Assembly: GCF_024652905.1 (NCBI RefSeq)
Contig: NZ_CP102429.1
Span: forward strand, 62,001 to 126,000
Direction of reading: 5' to 3'
Source: Pseudomonas oryzihabitans
Lineage (GTDB): Bacteria; Pseudomonadota; Gammaproteobacteria; Pseudomonadales; Pseudomonadaceae
Length of the DNA stretch: 64,000 bases
Each line of letters begins with the position of its first letter. The stretch's first letter is position 1. The notes under the pieces were generated by a model. It was not told where the DNA came from and searched no databases. It saw only the letters and a program-made list of their open reading frames with translations. Positions 42,240 through 49,218 of this stretch are shown piece by piece. A program made the translations under genes and the position numbers.

Positions 42240-42884
42240 TCAGATGAGGTCGTGAGCGAAGAGCGTCAGGCCGCGCGAGGTTGAAACGGAAACTTCGCCC
42301 AGGGCGTTTTCCTCGACTGAGAACAGCAGAAATTCCCGCCGGCCAGGAATGCCGAGGTCACGGCTGTAGAGCATGGCCCGGTGCTGCACCTGGTCCCGTT
42401 CGTGGTTGGCTGGAGGAAAGCGCTCGGTAAAGCTCTGGAGCTCTGCTTGATTGCCGGCGGTACCCCAGTCGCGACTGAAGGTGACGCCGTCGAGCAGGTA
42501 GGTGGGGCGGCCGATGGGGCTAGCCGGGCCGGCGGTCTGCAGCAGGTGGTCTTGCGATTCCATGGGCACCCAGCTGAGGTAATTGAACAGGACGATCGAC
42601 TCGACCTGCCCGTGCTCTGTGTGCACCTGGAGCCAGTAGTCCTCATCGGCAAGGTAGACCCGGTAGAGCTGCGCGCCAGCACCGAGGTCAATGACGCCGA
42701 TGTTCTCGATTGGCTGTGCACTGGGGAAGGTGACCAGCGTCAGGCCAGTCATGGCGCTGGGCAGCTGGGGGTCGATGGTGAGGGGAAGACCCTCGCGCAA
42801 ACCCAGGGGATAACCTACGGCGAGTTGGCCGGTAGGCATGGCACTGAAACCCAGTGCGCTGCGGATACGTTGCAAGAGAGACAT
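42240..42884 (-). CDS. yjfK: DUF2491 (YjfK-like) protein
   Basis: This 214-residue soluble protein has a DUF2491 look: an N-terminal GYPLGLREGLPLTIDPQL, a beta-rich middle with YRVYLADEDYWLQV, and WGTAGNQAELQSFTERF near the end. In E. coli it lies between yjfJ and yjfL. Here it begins a separate transcription unit, with a promoter at 42956-42983 and a 25-bp dyad behind it. Confidence 0.82.
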   Translation of the reverse strand: MSLLQRIRSALGFSAMPTGQLAVGYPLGLREGLPLTIDPQLPSAMTGLTLVTFPSAQPIENIGVIDLGAGAQLYRVYLADEDYWLQVHTEHGQVESIVLFNYLSWVPMESQDHLLQTAGPASPIGRPTYLLDGVTFSRDWGTAGNQAELQSFTERFPPANHERDQVQHRAMLYSRDLGIPGRREFLLFSVEENALGEVSVSTSRGLTLFAHDLI

Positions 42885-42955
42885 TGAGGATCCTCGTGAC
42901 GGTGGGAATGGCTGATGGCCGCCGGCAAGGTCCGTTACGCGTCGCCGGCAGGATC

Positions 42956-42983
42956 ACGCTACCGGCAAAGGTAAATATGCAAG
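42956..42983 (-). promoter_or_regulatory. CTTGCRT-family promoter of the yjfKLMC unit
   Basis: On the minus strand CTTGCAT (42983-42977) and TAGCGT (42961-42956), 72 bp before the ATG. The dyad at 43001-43025 starts 18 bp upstream of the -35. Confidence 0.7.
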
Positions 42984-43000
42984 CTCCGAAGGGGTGGCGA

Positions 43001-43025
43001 GTTCGCCCCGAGACAGGGCGTGAAC
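43001..43025. promoter_or_regulatory. 25-bp dyad, copy 5, upstream of yjfKLMC
   Basis: GTTCGCCCC-GAGACA-GGGCGTGAAC, just behind the promoter of the DUF2491 unit, as expected of an activator site. Confidence 0.65.
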
Positions 43026-43111
43026 CGAGTGACGATCGCCGGGGCATCCTGCCGCCCAGCGCGACCAGGCGTGAGATAGCGCAGACCGGTGTGGTCGACG
43101 CGTGGATTGGT

Positions 43112-43297
43112 CTACCTGTCTAGCCAAGCGAGTGCACAGCGAGCGATACCGTAAAGCACTGCTGGAACCAGTATCGCCGCCAGCATGTATATGCTGAAAA
43201 TCCGGACAAACTGCTCTGCAGATTGAATGTCGTGCAGCACTACGATAGTCGGGACCGCTATCGTGCAAGTAATAACGATGAGCACCCTTAGGATCAT
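43112..43297 (-). CDS. Small two-helix membrane protein (paralogue A)
   Basis: ATG 43297 (frame open to ATG 43375) gives about 61 residues with two hydrophobic helices. The segment VVLHDIQSAEQFVRIF is closely similar to IPLHDVQSIEQFFNIL of the next gene, so the two are duplicates. It belongs to the insertion that separates yjfJ from yjfK. The function is unknown. Confidence 0.5.
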   Translation of the reverse strand: MILRVLIVITCTIAVPTIVVLHDIQSAEQFVRIFSIYMLAAILVPAVLYGIARCALAWLDR

Positions 43298-43304
43298 CTC
43301 GGTG

Positions 43305-43541
43305 TTACTCCCTACCTGCGAGCTTGGATTTCTCCTCTTCTTCCTTTGCGTCTTTTCGATTTTCGATCCATACAAAAAGATAGATGCCCACTATGGCGAT
43401 GACCGCAACGATGCAGGCCGCACCCCAGACGTAGGTAATAAGGATGTTGAAAAATTGTTCGATTGACTGGACATCATGCAGTGGAATGATAGTGAACACC
43501 AAGACGAAGCAGGCGAGAAGCATCAAGAGAGCGGCAGGCAT
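43305..43541 (-). CDS. Small two-helix membrane protein (paralogue B)
   Basis: This 78-residue protein has two hydrophobic helices (ALLMLLACFVLVFTIIPLHD and GAACIVAVIAIVGIYLFVWI), then a charged tail (ENRKDAKEEEEKSK). It is paralogous to the 43112 gene in the loop between the helices. It is AT-richer than the flanking yjf genes. Confidence 0.55.
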   Translation of the reverse strand: MPAALLMLLACFVLVFTIIPLHDVQSIEQFFNILITYVWGAACIVAVIAIVGIYLFVWIENRKDAKEEEEKSKLAGRE

Positions 43542-43668
43542 ATAGATGAGTCCTAAGATAAAAGTGATGTTAAAGCTTGACCATTTTCAGCTAAATGGCT
43601 TGCTAGAGTGGTCCATCGTTGGGCCAACGAAATCTGGCTTGGCACGCGTGATCTTCGTCAAAAGTGTA

Positions 43669-43923
43669 TCAGGGCTTTTGCATATCAGCGAGAATCAACC
43701 GGAAAAACACGGCGAACATAGCGAAACCCGGTGCCGTCCAAGAACAAACTTCCACACAAAGAGTCATTAATGAGAGCATGAGACCTTCTGTATTATTCAT
43801 CTCGTACAGAGATGCGATCATTATTCCTAGGGTAAAAGGAATAAACCAAAGGCATGTCCGGGCAAGAGTTTTCAGCTCCTCACGACGAGCTTGTAAAAGA
43901 TCTTCACCGTGCTCAACATTCAT
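43669..43923 (-). CDS. Small membrane protein
   Basis: This 84-residue protein (MNVEHGEDLLQARREELKTLA..) has two helices (CLWFIPFTLGIMIASLY and APGFAMFAVFFRLILAD). It is the first gene of the three small membrane genes inserted in the yjf locus. No family was recognised. Confidence 0.5.
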   Translation of the reverse strand: MNVEHGEDLLQARREELKTLARTCLWFIPFTLGIMIASLYEMNNTEGLMLSLMTLCVEVCSWTAPGFAMFAVFFRLILADMQKP

Positions 43924-44112
43924 AAATTAAACCTATTACTCCGAAACGAATAAGTTGGGAAAGAGCCACTCACATTCGCGTCTTAAAAAGTTTCGCCAAC
44001 GGTTCCACTCTTTGGAATGGGGCCATACTGAACGTAGAGTGATTTAAAGCGGCAGGTTACCCAGGCAGAAGCATCTGCCCGGATACCTGATCTCGTGTCC
44101 GGACCGCTGGCG

Positions 44113-44811
44113 TCAGGCGGACGGCTGCTTCAGTCGTGCCAGCACGGCGGCTGCACTCTGCTTGCCGGGTGTGATGCCGGCATTCTTCAGGCGTTCGTCG
44201 AGATCAGCACCCGACGCCTCCTTGGCCAGCTGCTCGGCAGCGTCCTGAGTCGCCGTTTGCTGCTGCAGGCGCTGCTCCATGCGTGCGAGCGAGTCAACCG
44301 CGGTCTTCATCCGGCCATTTGCCTGTCCGCTGGCCAGGGAGGCGTTCGTCCGGGCGCAGTGGGTGACCTGGTGCGCCTTCGCAACCTGGATACGCTGCTC
44401 CAGCTGCTGGATGGTGCCGGCCGAGGTATCGAGGCTGCCTTTGATGGAGGCGATGTTGCGCGCATAGTCCGCAGCCATGCTGCGCTTCCCTTCGAGGGCG
44501 GTCTCGGTGCGTGCGATCCGGCCTGCTACCTCTTCTGCCAGGTCCTGAGCGCCTTTTTCCAGCGCGGCGCGGGCCGCCTTCTCGTCCTGCTGAATAGACG
44601 CCTCCAGCTGCTCGATTTCGCGCTGCACGAGAGTCTGCTGGCCCATGAGGGTAGCCAGCTCGCGCTTGCCTTGATCGATCGCTGCCCGAGCATCGCGGAT
44701 TTCCTGGTCGATGATGGTGGTAGCGTTGGCGTCGATCACCGCGGTACCGGCCTCGGTGACCTTACCGCGGAACAGAGTGACGAGTTTGGATAGGATGGAG
44801 GGGCTGGTCAT
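44113..44811 (-). CDS. yjfJ: PspA/IM30 family protein (YjfJ-like)
   Basis: This 232-residue protein is almost entirely coiled coil with the PspA/ESCRT-III-like pattern. An N-terminal amphipathic segment (ILSKLVTLFRGKVTEAGTAV) is followed by long heptad helices (QEIRDARAAIDQGKRELATLM..). Such proteins form oligomers that support damaged inner membrane. Its start overlaps the end of the DUF2170 gene by 4 bp. E. coli yjfJ has the same neighbours. Confidence 0.9.
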   Translation of the reverse strand: MTSPSILSKLVTLFRGKVTEAGTAVIDANATTIIDQEIRDARAAIDQGKRELATLMGQQTLVQREIEQLEASIQQDEKAARAALEKGAQDLAEEVAGRIARTETALEGKRSMAADYARNIASIKGSLDTSAGTIQQLEQRIQVAKAHQVTHCARTNASLASGQANGRMKTAVDSLARMEQRLQQQTATQDAAEQLAKEASGADLDERLKNAGITPGKQSAAAVLARLKQPSA

Positions 44812-45251
44812 AGGGAGTCCTGCTGCTTGAAGAACGATTGGAAGGTCGCAGCCGCGGTTTGCACGTTGGTGGCCAGCGTGAAGATCTCGGTCAGTACGGT
44901 GTTCAGGTCGGAGCCGGCATGCAGCGAGCCATACATGACGTAATGGCCAGCGCCATCAGCGTTGGTCTCGAGGCCGATAGCAGAAAGCGGGAATAGGCTG
45001 CGGGATGAAAGGACCGCAGCATTGAAGGCCTGGGCGTCGCTGACCGCCTCAGCAGGGACGAGGGCCGAGTCGACCACGACTACGTCGTTGACGACAGCGA
45101 TGTAGATCTCGAGGTCGCCCATCGCCGGCAGTACGACGCGAATCGCGTCTTGCTGGTCCAGGAGGGTGACGTCGAAGGCGAAACTGCTGACAGAAACGCC
45201 AGATGCCAGCGCGGCGTAAAGCGTGGAGGGGGTCCAGTTCGGTGAGGGCAT
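44808..45251 (-). CDS. yjfI: DUF2170 (YjfI-like) protein
   Basis: This 147-residue acidic protein (MPSPNWTPSTLYAALASGVSVS..) has the DUF2170 features VVVDSALVPAEAVSDAQAFN and LFPLSAIGLETN. It is first gene of the yjf locus, translationally coupled to the PspA gene. A CTTGCRT-family promoter and a 25-bp dyad lie directly upstream. Confidence 0.85.
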   Translation of the reverse strand: MPSPNWTPSTLYAALASGVSVSSFAFDVTLLDQQDAIRVVLPAMGDLEIYIAVVNDVVVVDSALVPAEAVSDAQAFNAAVLSSRSLFPLSAIGLETNADGAGHYVMYGSLHAGSDLNTVLTEIFTLATNVQTAAATFQSFFKQQDSL

Positions 45252-45300
45252 GCATCGCTCCTTGGCGGTGGCAATTTGCAGCGTGGCGCTGCTAGACCCA

Positions 45301-45328
45301 AGCTTGCCGCCTCCCGTGGAAATGCAAG
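45301..45328 (-). promoter_or_regulatory. CTTGCRT-family promoter of yjfIJ
   Basis: On the minus strand CTTGCAT (45328-45322) and CAAGCT (45306-45301), 50 bp before the ATG. The dyad at 45334 begins six bases behind the -35. Confidence 0.6.
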
Positions 45329-45333
45329 GCCGA

Positions 45334-45358
45334 GTTCGCCCCGGCTGGGGGCGTGAAC
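45334..45358. promoter_or_regulatory. 25-bp dyad, copy 6, upstream of yjfIJ
   Basis: GTTCGCCCC-GGCTG-GGGGCGTGAAC. Its centre is 18 bp from the -35 element, compared with 30 bp at copy 5, a difference close to one helical turn. Confidence 0.65.
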
Positions 45359-45611
45359 CCCATGTTCCTGACGTATGCAGTGACTTCTACGCCGGCGGCC
45401 CCAGAGCCTGGGCCGATTGTCCATCGATCGCCGCGACACAGCGGGCGGGTACAATCCACGTTTCCGGATCACCCACGCCTTGCCTCGCCGAATACCGTGC
45501 GGCGAAGCCGGGGTCGGCAACGGGAGTCCGTCATTGAGCGGGCGTCACTGACGCTCTCAGCGGTACGCGCTGTTCTCGCAAACCACATCTGCCCCCAACG
45601 AGAGCCATGGG

Positions 45612-46037
45612 ATGCTTCCCGATTTCAAGAACGAACCAGCCGAACAGGACCTCGAGCGAGTGCTGCAACAGCTGCAGACTCTGGATCGGCGCGAAGCGCT
45701 GGGCGTCGGCGCTATCCACGCCTACCTATCGGCGAGGCCTTTCGTCGCCGGCCGCCAGGGTCTGCTGGCATGGGGGCTGGTCCTGATGTCTCTAAGCGTG
45801 ATGGTCAGCGTCGCCGGCGGCTGGCGCTGGTGGATGGCGATCCTGCCTTCGGTAGTTCTGGCATTCCAGATCGCCGCGTACGTCTGGCTTCACCGAGAGG
45901 CCGTTGAGGGTTATCGCCTGGTTAAAGACAGGATCCCCCGACGCTACCTGGCCGCCGCGGTCCGGAACCGCGCGCTGCTAGACCGTATGTTCCGGGAGCA
46001 GCTTTTCAGGGGCGGACGGGGCTCCGCCGGCGATTGA
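45612..46037 (+). CDS. Two-helix membrane protein
   Basis: ATG 45612 gives 141 residues: an acidic N-terminal helix, two membrane helices (LLAWGLVLMSLSVMVSVAGGW and WMAILPSVVLAFQIAAYVWL), and a basic C-terminal part (RNRALLDRMFREQLFRGGRG). No family was recognised. It is divergent from the yjf locus. Confidence 0.6.
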   Translation: MLPDFKNEPAEQDLERVLQQLQTLDRREALGVGAIHAYLSARPFVAGRQGLLAWGLVLMSLSVMVSVAGGWRWWMAILPSVVLAFQIAAYVWLHREAVEGYRLVKDRIPRRYLAAAVRNRALLDRMFREQLFRGGRGSAGD

Positions 46038-46094
46038 TCGTGGGCGGCCGTTTGGCTAGGCGCGCCGGCATCTCCAGTCGGTAGACCCCATGAC

Positions 46095-46712
46095 CTATAG
46101 CCTGGATAGCAGTGACCTGATAGCCGACAGGAAGCCACCAGGCGCGGGCTCGGACTCGGTCTGCCTAGAGGCCTCGCGGTAGGCTGCCATCAGGGAGGCG
46201 TCGCGGGAGAGCATTCGGAGCACGCACATGTTCGCATCCGGCGTCGGCTTTTCGAGATGGTACCCGTGTCGATCCCGGAGATAGGCAGCAGCTGCTGCGC
46301 TTCTCGACCTGCCTGCCTGGCAGTTGATCACCACGAATACGCGCTGCGCCGCCAGAGTATCTAATCGAGTTCGCAACTCCTCTGCCTTGGGCATCAGCAG
46401 GTAGTCCCGGAAGGTACGTTCGAAATTGCTGCCATACAGAGCAATGGTTTCCTCATCGAAGCCTGCGTCAATGAAGTGGTGGTAGCTGACGCTTTCCCAA
46501 TAGTTTTCGTCGATCGCTGCCGGGTCCTCGGGTCCATCGGAGATAGACACCAGGTGGCTACCGGCGGCTGGCCGGAATCGTTCCGCGTCGCCACGGGAGA
46601 GGAATAGGCACTGCGCTTCGGGAGCTTTCATTTGGGGTGTATCGATCCGGGTTGTTGAGGAATCGCCGGCGCCTGCATACGGCCGCACGGGCTTACTGAC
46701 ATACCTTGGCAT
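46095..46712 (-). CDS. Tyrosine/dual-specificity phosphatase-like protein
   Basis: 205 residues from ATG 46712; ATG 46631 is an alternative that starts at MKAPEAQCLFL. The P-loop is VVINCQAGRSRSAA, a CX5R motif as in Cys-based protein phosphatases of phages and plasmids. An upstream acidic segment (HHFIDAGFDEET) may supply the general acid. It could reverse protein phosphorylation, but the substrate is unknown. A 25-bp dyad lies just upstream. Confidence 0.7.
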   Translation of the reverse strand: MPRYVSKPVRPYAGAGDSSTTRIDTPQMKAPEAQCLFLSRGDAERFRPAAGSHLVSISDGPEDPAAIDENYWESVSYHHFIDAGFDEETIALYGSNFERTFRDYLLMPKAEELRTRLDTLAAQRVFVVINCQAGRSRSAAAAAYLRDRHGYHLEKPTPDANMCVLRMLSRDASLMAAYREASRQTESEPAPGGFLSAIRSLLSRL

Positions 46713-46735
46713 TGCCCTAGCAACACAATGGGCAG

Positions 46736-46760
46736 GTTCACCCCCTTTTGGGGCGCAAAT
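46736..46760. promoter_or_regulatory. 25-bp dyad, copy 7, upstream of the phosphatase-like gene
   Basis: GTTCACCCCC-TTTTG-GGGCGCAAAT, 24 bp upstream of ATG 46712. The right arm is the same variant (GCGCAAAT) as in copy 4. Confidence 0.6.
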
Positions 46761-46943
46761 AAGCCATCGACTAAGCCTTACTACCGCTGATCATTTCCTT
46801 GCCGCGACACGCAGTGCCTTTTGGCAGTTAGCTCCTCGCGGCGGCCGAGCCCAAGGTGGGTACGGTAAAACCGGCACGCAGCGAGCAACAGCCGATTTCA
46901 TCCAGTGAGCTGGCATCGGGCGTGTGCGCATCGGAGGATCTAA

Positions 46944-47582
46944 ATGAGCGCCATTCACCGCTTTCGAGTTTGTCTGCTAGCCGGATGTATGGGTGGGTTA
47001 GGTATCGGAGCACTTAGCACCCTGGCAGGCGTCGGTGTGCAGGGCACAGCCATCGTTTGGGCGTCCTGGTATTACTGGATTTGCCTCGGTATCTGCAGTG
47101 CTTTTGTTGTCGGTTTCAAAGACGTCCGCGGACAGGCAACGTGGGCAGCTGCTTTCGTTGTCGCGATCGCATTGATTGCTTTCGGTGGCGTCGGGATTTA
47201 TCACGTCGGCGCGCTGATCGGCGACGGTATGAAGCCGATCGGCTTCACCTACTCGGCACACTGGTACTTCATCGTCTGTGTCTGCCTCGGAGGTTACGCC
47301 GCGTTGGTGATCGGTATCGGTACGGCCAGGAACCATGTTCTGTGGATCTTGGCGTTCGCCATAGCGGGCGGGCTACTGATGGCTTTGGGTATACAGAAAT
47401 TCGCCGATGTGCCAGATGCCCATATCGTCGCCGAGCGGCTACAGCATGATCTCGAAGCCTCAGCCGGCGTCGTTGCTCGTGTCTTCATGTGGATAGCACC
47501 AGGGGCGCTGGCCGTAGCCTACGGTCTGATTGCGTTTCTAGCGACCAAGGCCAGAGTAGTTCGCAAGCTCACCGTTGCGTGA
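46944..47582 (+). CDS. Polytopic membrane protein (paralogue of 47751)
   Basis: This 212-residue protein has six or so hydrophobic helices and starts behind GGAGG. The layout WYYWICLGICSAFVVGFKDVRGQATWAAAFVVAIAL is matched by FWYYTICMGLCVGLLVGFDTVRKHAAWMLAFVIAIGL in the next gene, and both end in a VFM/VMY-APGALAVAYGL helix. The function is unknown. Confidence 0.6.
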   Translation: MSAIHRFRVCLLAGCMGGLGIGALSTLAGVGVQGTAIVWASWYYWICLGICSAFVVGFKDVRGQATWAAAFVVAIALIAFGGVGIYHVGALIGDGMKPIGFTYSAHWYFIVCVCLGGYAALVIGIGTARNHVLWILAFAIAGGLLMALGIQKFADVPDAHIVAERLQHDLEASAGVVARVFMWIAPGALAVAYGLIAFLATKARVVRKLTVA

Positions 47583-47750
47583 CTGAGGCCATCCGGTACA
47601 GGCCGGCGCTGAAGCAGGACGCTGCGTAGTTAAGTTCGTGTGTCTTTTTCACCCCAAGAGCGGTGACTGCTGGTCAAGCTTTACCTGAATTTTTCCGTCA
47701 CTCACGCACCTATGCGGCGCGGATGACTCCCCCCGAAACTGGAGAAGTAG

Positions 47751-48191
47751 ATGAAAGCGATTAGCCGTTTGTTTTGGAGTTTGGTAGCAGGCTCCTTCCT
47801 GGGTACCGGTATCGCGTTTTTCAGCGTGCTGATCGGCAAGGGCGGGGAGGAGCTTGGCTTCACCGCCTGGACGTTCTGGTACTACACGATCTGCATGGGA
47901 CTGTGTGTAGGCCTGCTGGTCGGCTTCGATACCGTCCGTAAGCACGCCGCTTGGATGCTGGCCTTCGTCATCGCGATCGGGCTCGTCATGAGCGTCGGGT
48001 TTGTGGGCATGATGGATGTGCACGCCACCGGCGATATGGTCGAGCGGATGCAACAGCAGCTAGAGGCTATGGCGCAGTTGATGGCTCAGGCGGTGATGTA
48101 TGTGGCGCCGGGCGGGGTGGCCCTGGCCTACGGTCTGGTCGCTTATGACACGGTGCGGTCGGGAGCAGGGCGCCGCTTGGCGGCGCGTTGA
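47751..48191 (+). CDS. Polytopic membrane protein (paralogue of 46944)
   Basis: This 146-residue protein has about four membrane helices and clear similarity to both ends of the 46944 protein, lacking its middle pair of helices. It is a tandem duplicate with internal gain or loss. A segment GDMVERMQQQLEAMAQLMAQAV lies before the last helix. The function is unknown. Confidence 0.6.
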   Translation: MKAISRLFWSLVAGSFLGTGIAFFSVLIGKGGEELGFTAWTFWYYTICMGLCVGLLVGFDTVRKHAAWMLAFVIAIGLVMSVGFVGMMDVHATGDMVERMQQQLEAMAQLMAQAVMYVAPGGVALAYGLVAYDTVRSGAGRRLAAR

Positions 48192-48259
48192 CTGGCGCGT
48201 TCGTACGGCTAAGGCTCAGCGAAGCGTAGGCCTATCCTTTTAGCCTCCGCGCCGGCCTT

Positions 48260-49051
48260 CTACCGCGGCGCCAACTGATCGAGGCTTCCAAACGCATCTT
48301 GCATCAGCAGAGCCTTCACCGCGCGGGTGCGGCGGGTCTGCAGCAAGTTCGGGGTGCTGCGCAGCATCTCCACTGCGCCGGCAATCTGCCTCGTGCGAGA
48401 TCTCAGCCAGTTGGCGTCAGAGCTGATCGTGGCCCCAGCGTTGCAGGTCAGCAGGGCCTCGACCTTGTCTCGTAGCTCTTCGGTCATGACCACCCGTCCC
48501 AGGATGTGGAAGTCGTTGTGCTCAAGCGTACGACAATCGGCGGCGGTCATTGCGGCGAGGTTGGAAGGGATACCGGCGCAGAATGTCTTGGTACCCAAAA
48601 GGCCGATCGCCTCCTGCAGCAGCTCGCCGGCTGATAGCGATCCAGCCTGCAGGGGAATGATCACCCTGGCGCCGGCGTCTATCCAGCTCCGTATGTCCCG
48701 CGCGTACCGGTGCCAAAGGAGCAGGGTCGCCTGCTGATCGCCCACTACGTCTGGGGCGACGACGCTCAGGTTCTCCGGCCGCAGGGTCGTGGTGCACAAG
48801 GCGCGATAGAGCATGAGAACCCGGGGCCAATCCATGGCTAACTGCCGGCGGAAGGCGGTAAACGCGCCTGAATCAACGAAGACTTTCCCACCCCTGTCCA
48901 AGTGATCAGGCAGAGCCCGCAGCTGCTGCCTGAGCGTCACTCGATCGGCGACCACCCCTATTGCTATCCCGACGTCGAGTGCGGCTTGAAGGTCGCTGTC
49001 GGCGGTGAAGCCGGAATGGAACGCGATATTCCAGGTGAAAGGGGAGGGCAT
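48260..49051 (-). CDS. TGT/DpdA-like TIM-barrel protein (putative base-exchange enzyme)
   Basis: ATG 49051 gives 263 residues. It has VFVDSGAFTAFRR, resembling the DSGGF of tRNA-guanine transglycosylases where Asp is the general acid/base. VVAPDVVGDQQATLLLW follows, then a IIPLQAGSL strand and FCAGIPS, in the order of the TGT barrel. DpdA proteins of this superfamily put deazaguanines into DNA. A base-exchange role on tRNA or DNA is inference; no preQ0 synthesis genes were seen. It has its own CTTGCRT-family promoter. Confidence 0.5.
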   Translation of the reverse strand: MPSPFTWNIAFHSGFTADSDLQAALDVGIAIGVVADRVTLRQQLRALPDHLDRGGKVFVDSGAFTAFRRQLAMDWPRVLMLYRALCTTTLRPENLSVVAPDVVGDQQATLLLWHRYARDIRSWIDAGARVIIPLQAGSLSAGELLQEAIGLLGTKTFCAGIPSNLAAMTAADCRTLEHNDFHILGRVVMTEELRDKVEALLTCNAGATISSDANWLRSRTRQIAGAVEMLRSTPNLLQTRRTRAVKALLMQDAFGSLDQLAPR

Positions 49052-49079
49052 GGTCGGCGACTCGCTTCGGAAAATGCCT

Positions 49080-49107
49080 ACCCTGTCAGCCTTTTGAAAT
49101 ACGCAAG
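49080..49107 (-). promoter_or_regulatory. CTTGCRT-family promoter of the TGT-like gene
   Basis: On the minus strand CTTGCGT (49107-49101) and CAGGGT (49085-49080), 28 bp before the ATG. It is divergent from the promoter at 49164. Confidence 0.7.
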
Positions 49108-49163
49108 TCACAAGCGCAATAAGCGAAGCTCTAACGCCTCTAGCCCGGTATCTGGAGCGCAAA

Positions 49164-49191
49164 CTTGCATTTTGAAAACTCGTGGGACCGT
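49164..49191 (+). promoter_or_regulatory. CTTGCRT-family promoter of the Ner/Mu-type regulator
   Basis: CTTGCAT (49164-49170) and GACCGT (49186-49191), 27 bp before ATG 49219. It forms a divergent pair with the promoter at 49080. Confidence 0.55.
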
Positions 49192-49218
49192 CGATCTACC
49201 CCAACAGAGGTAGTAGAT

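Larger units (their letters stand above)
45252..45611. other. Intergenic region upstream of yjfI
   Basis: 360 bp between divergent genes. It contains the yjfI promoter (45301-45328) and a dyad (45334-45358). Open frames here overlap in several phases and look like chance. Confidence 0.45.

Noticed and set aside
45353-45907. 184-codon plus-strand frame upstream of and overlapping the 45612 gene
   Set aside because: It covers the yjfI dyad and is rich in Arg and Ser. The 45612 frame in another phase encodes a plausible membrane protein.
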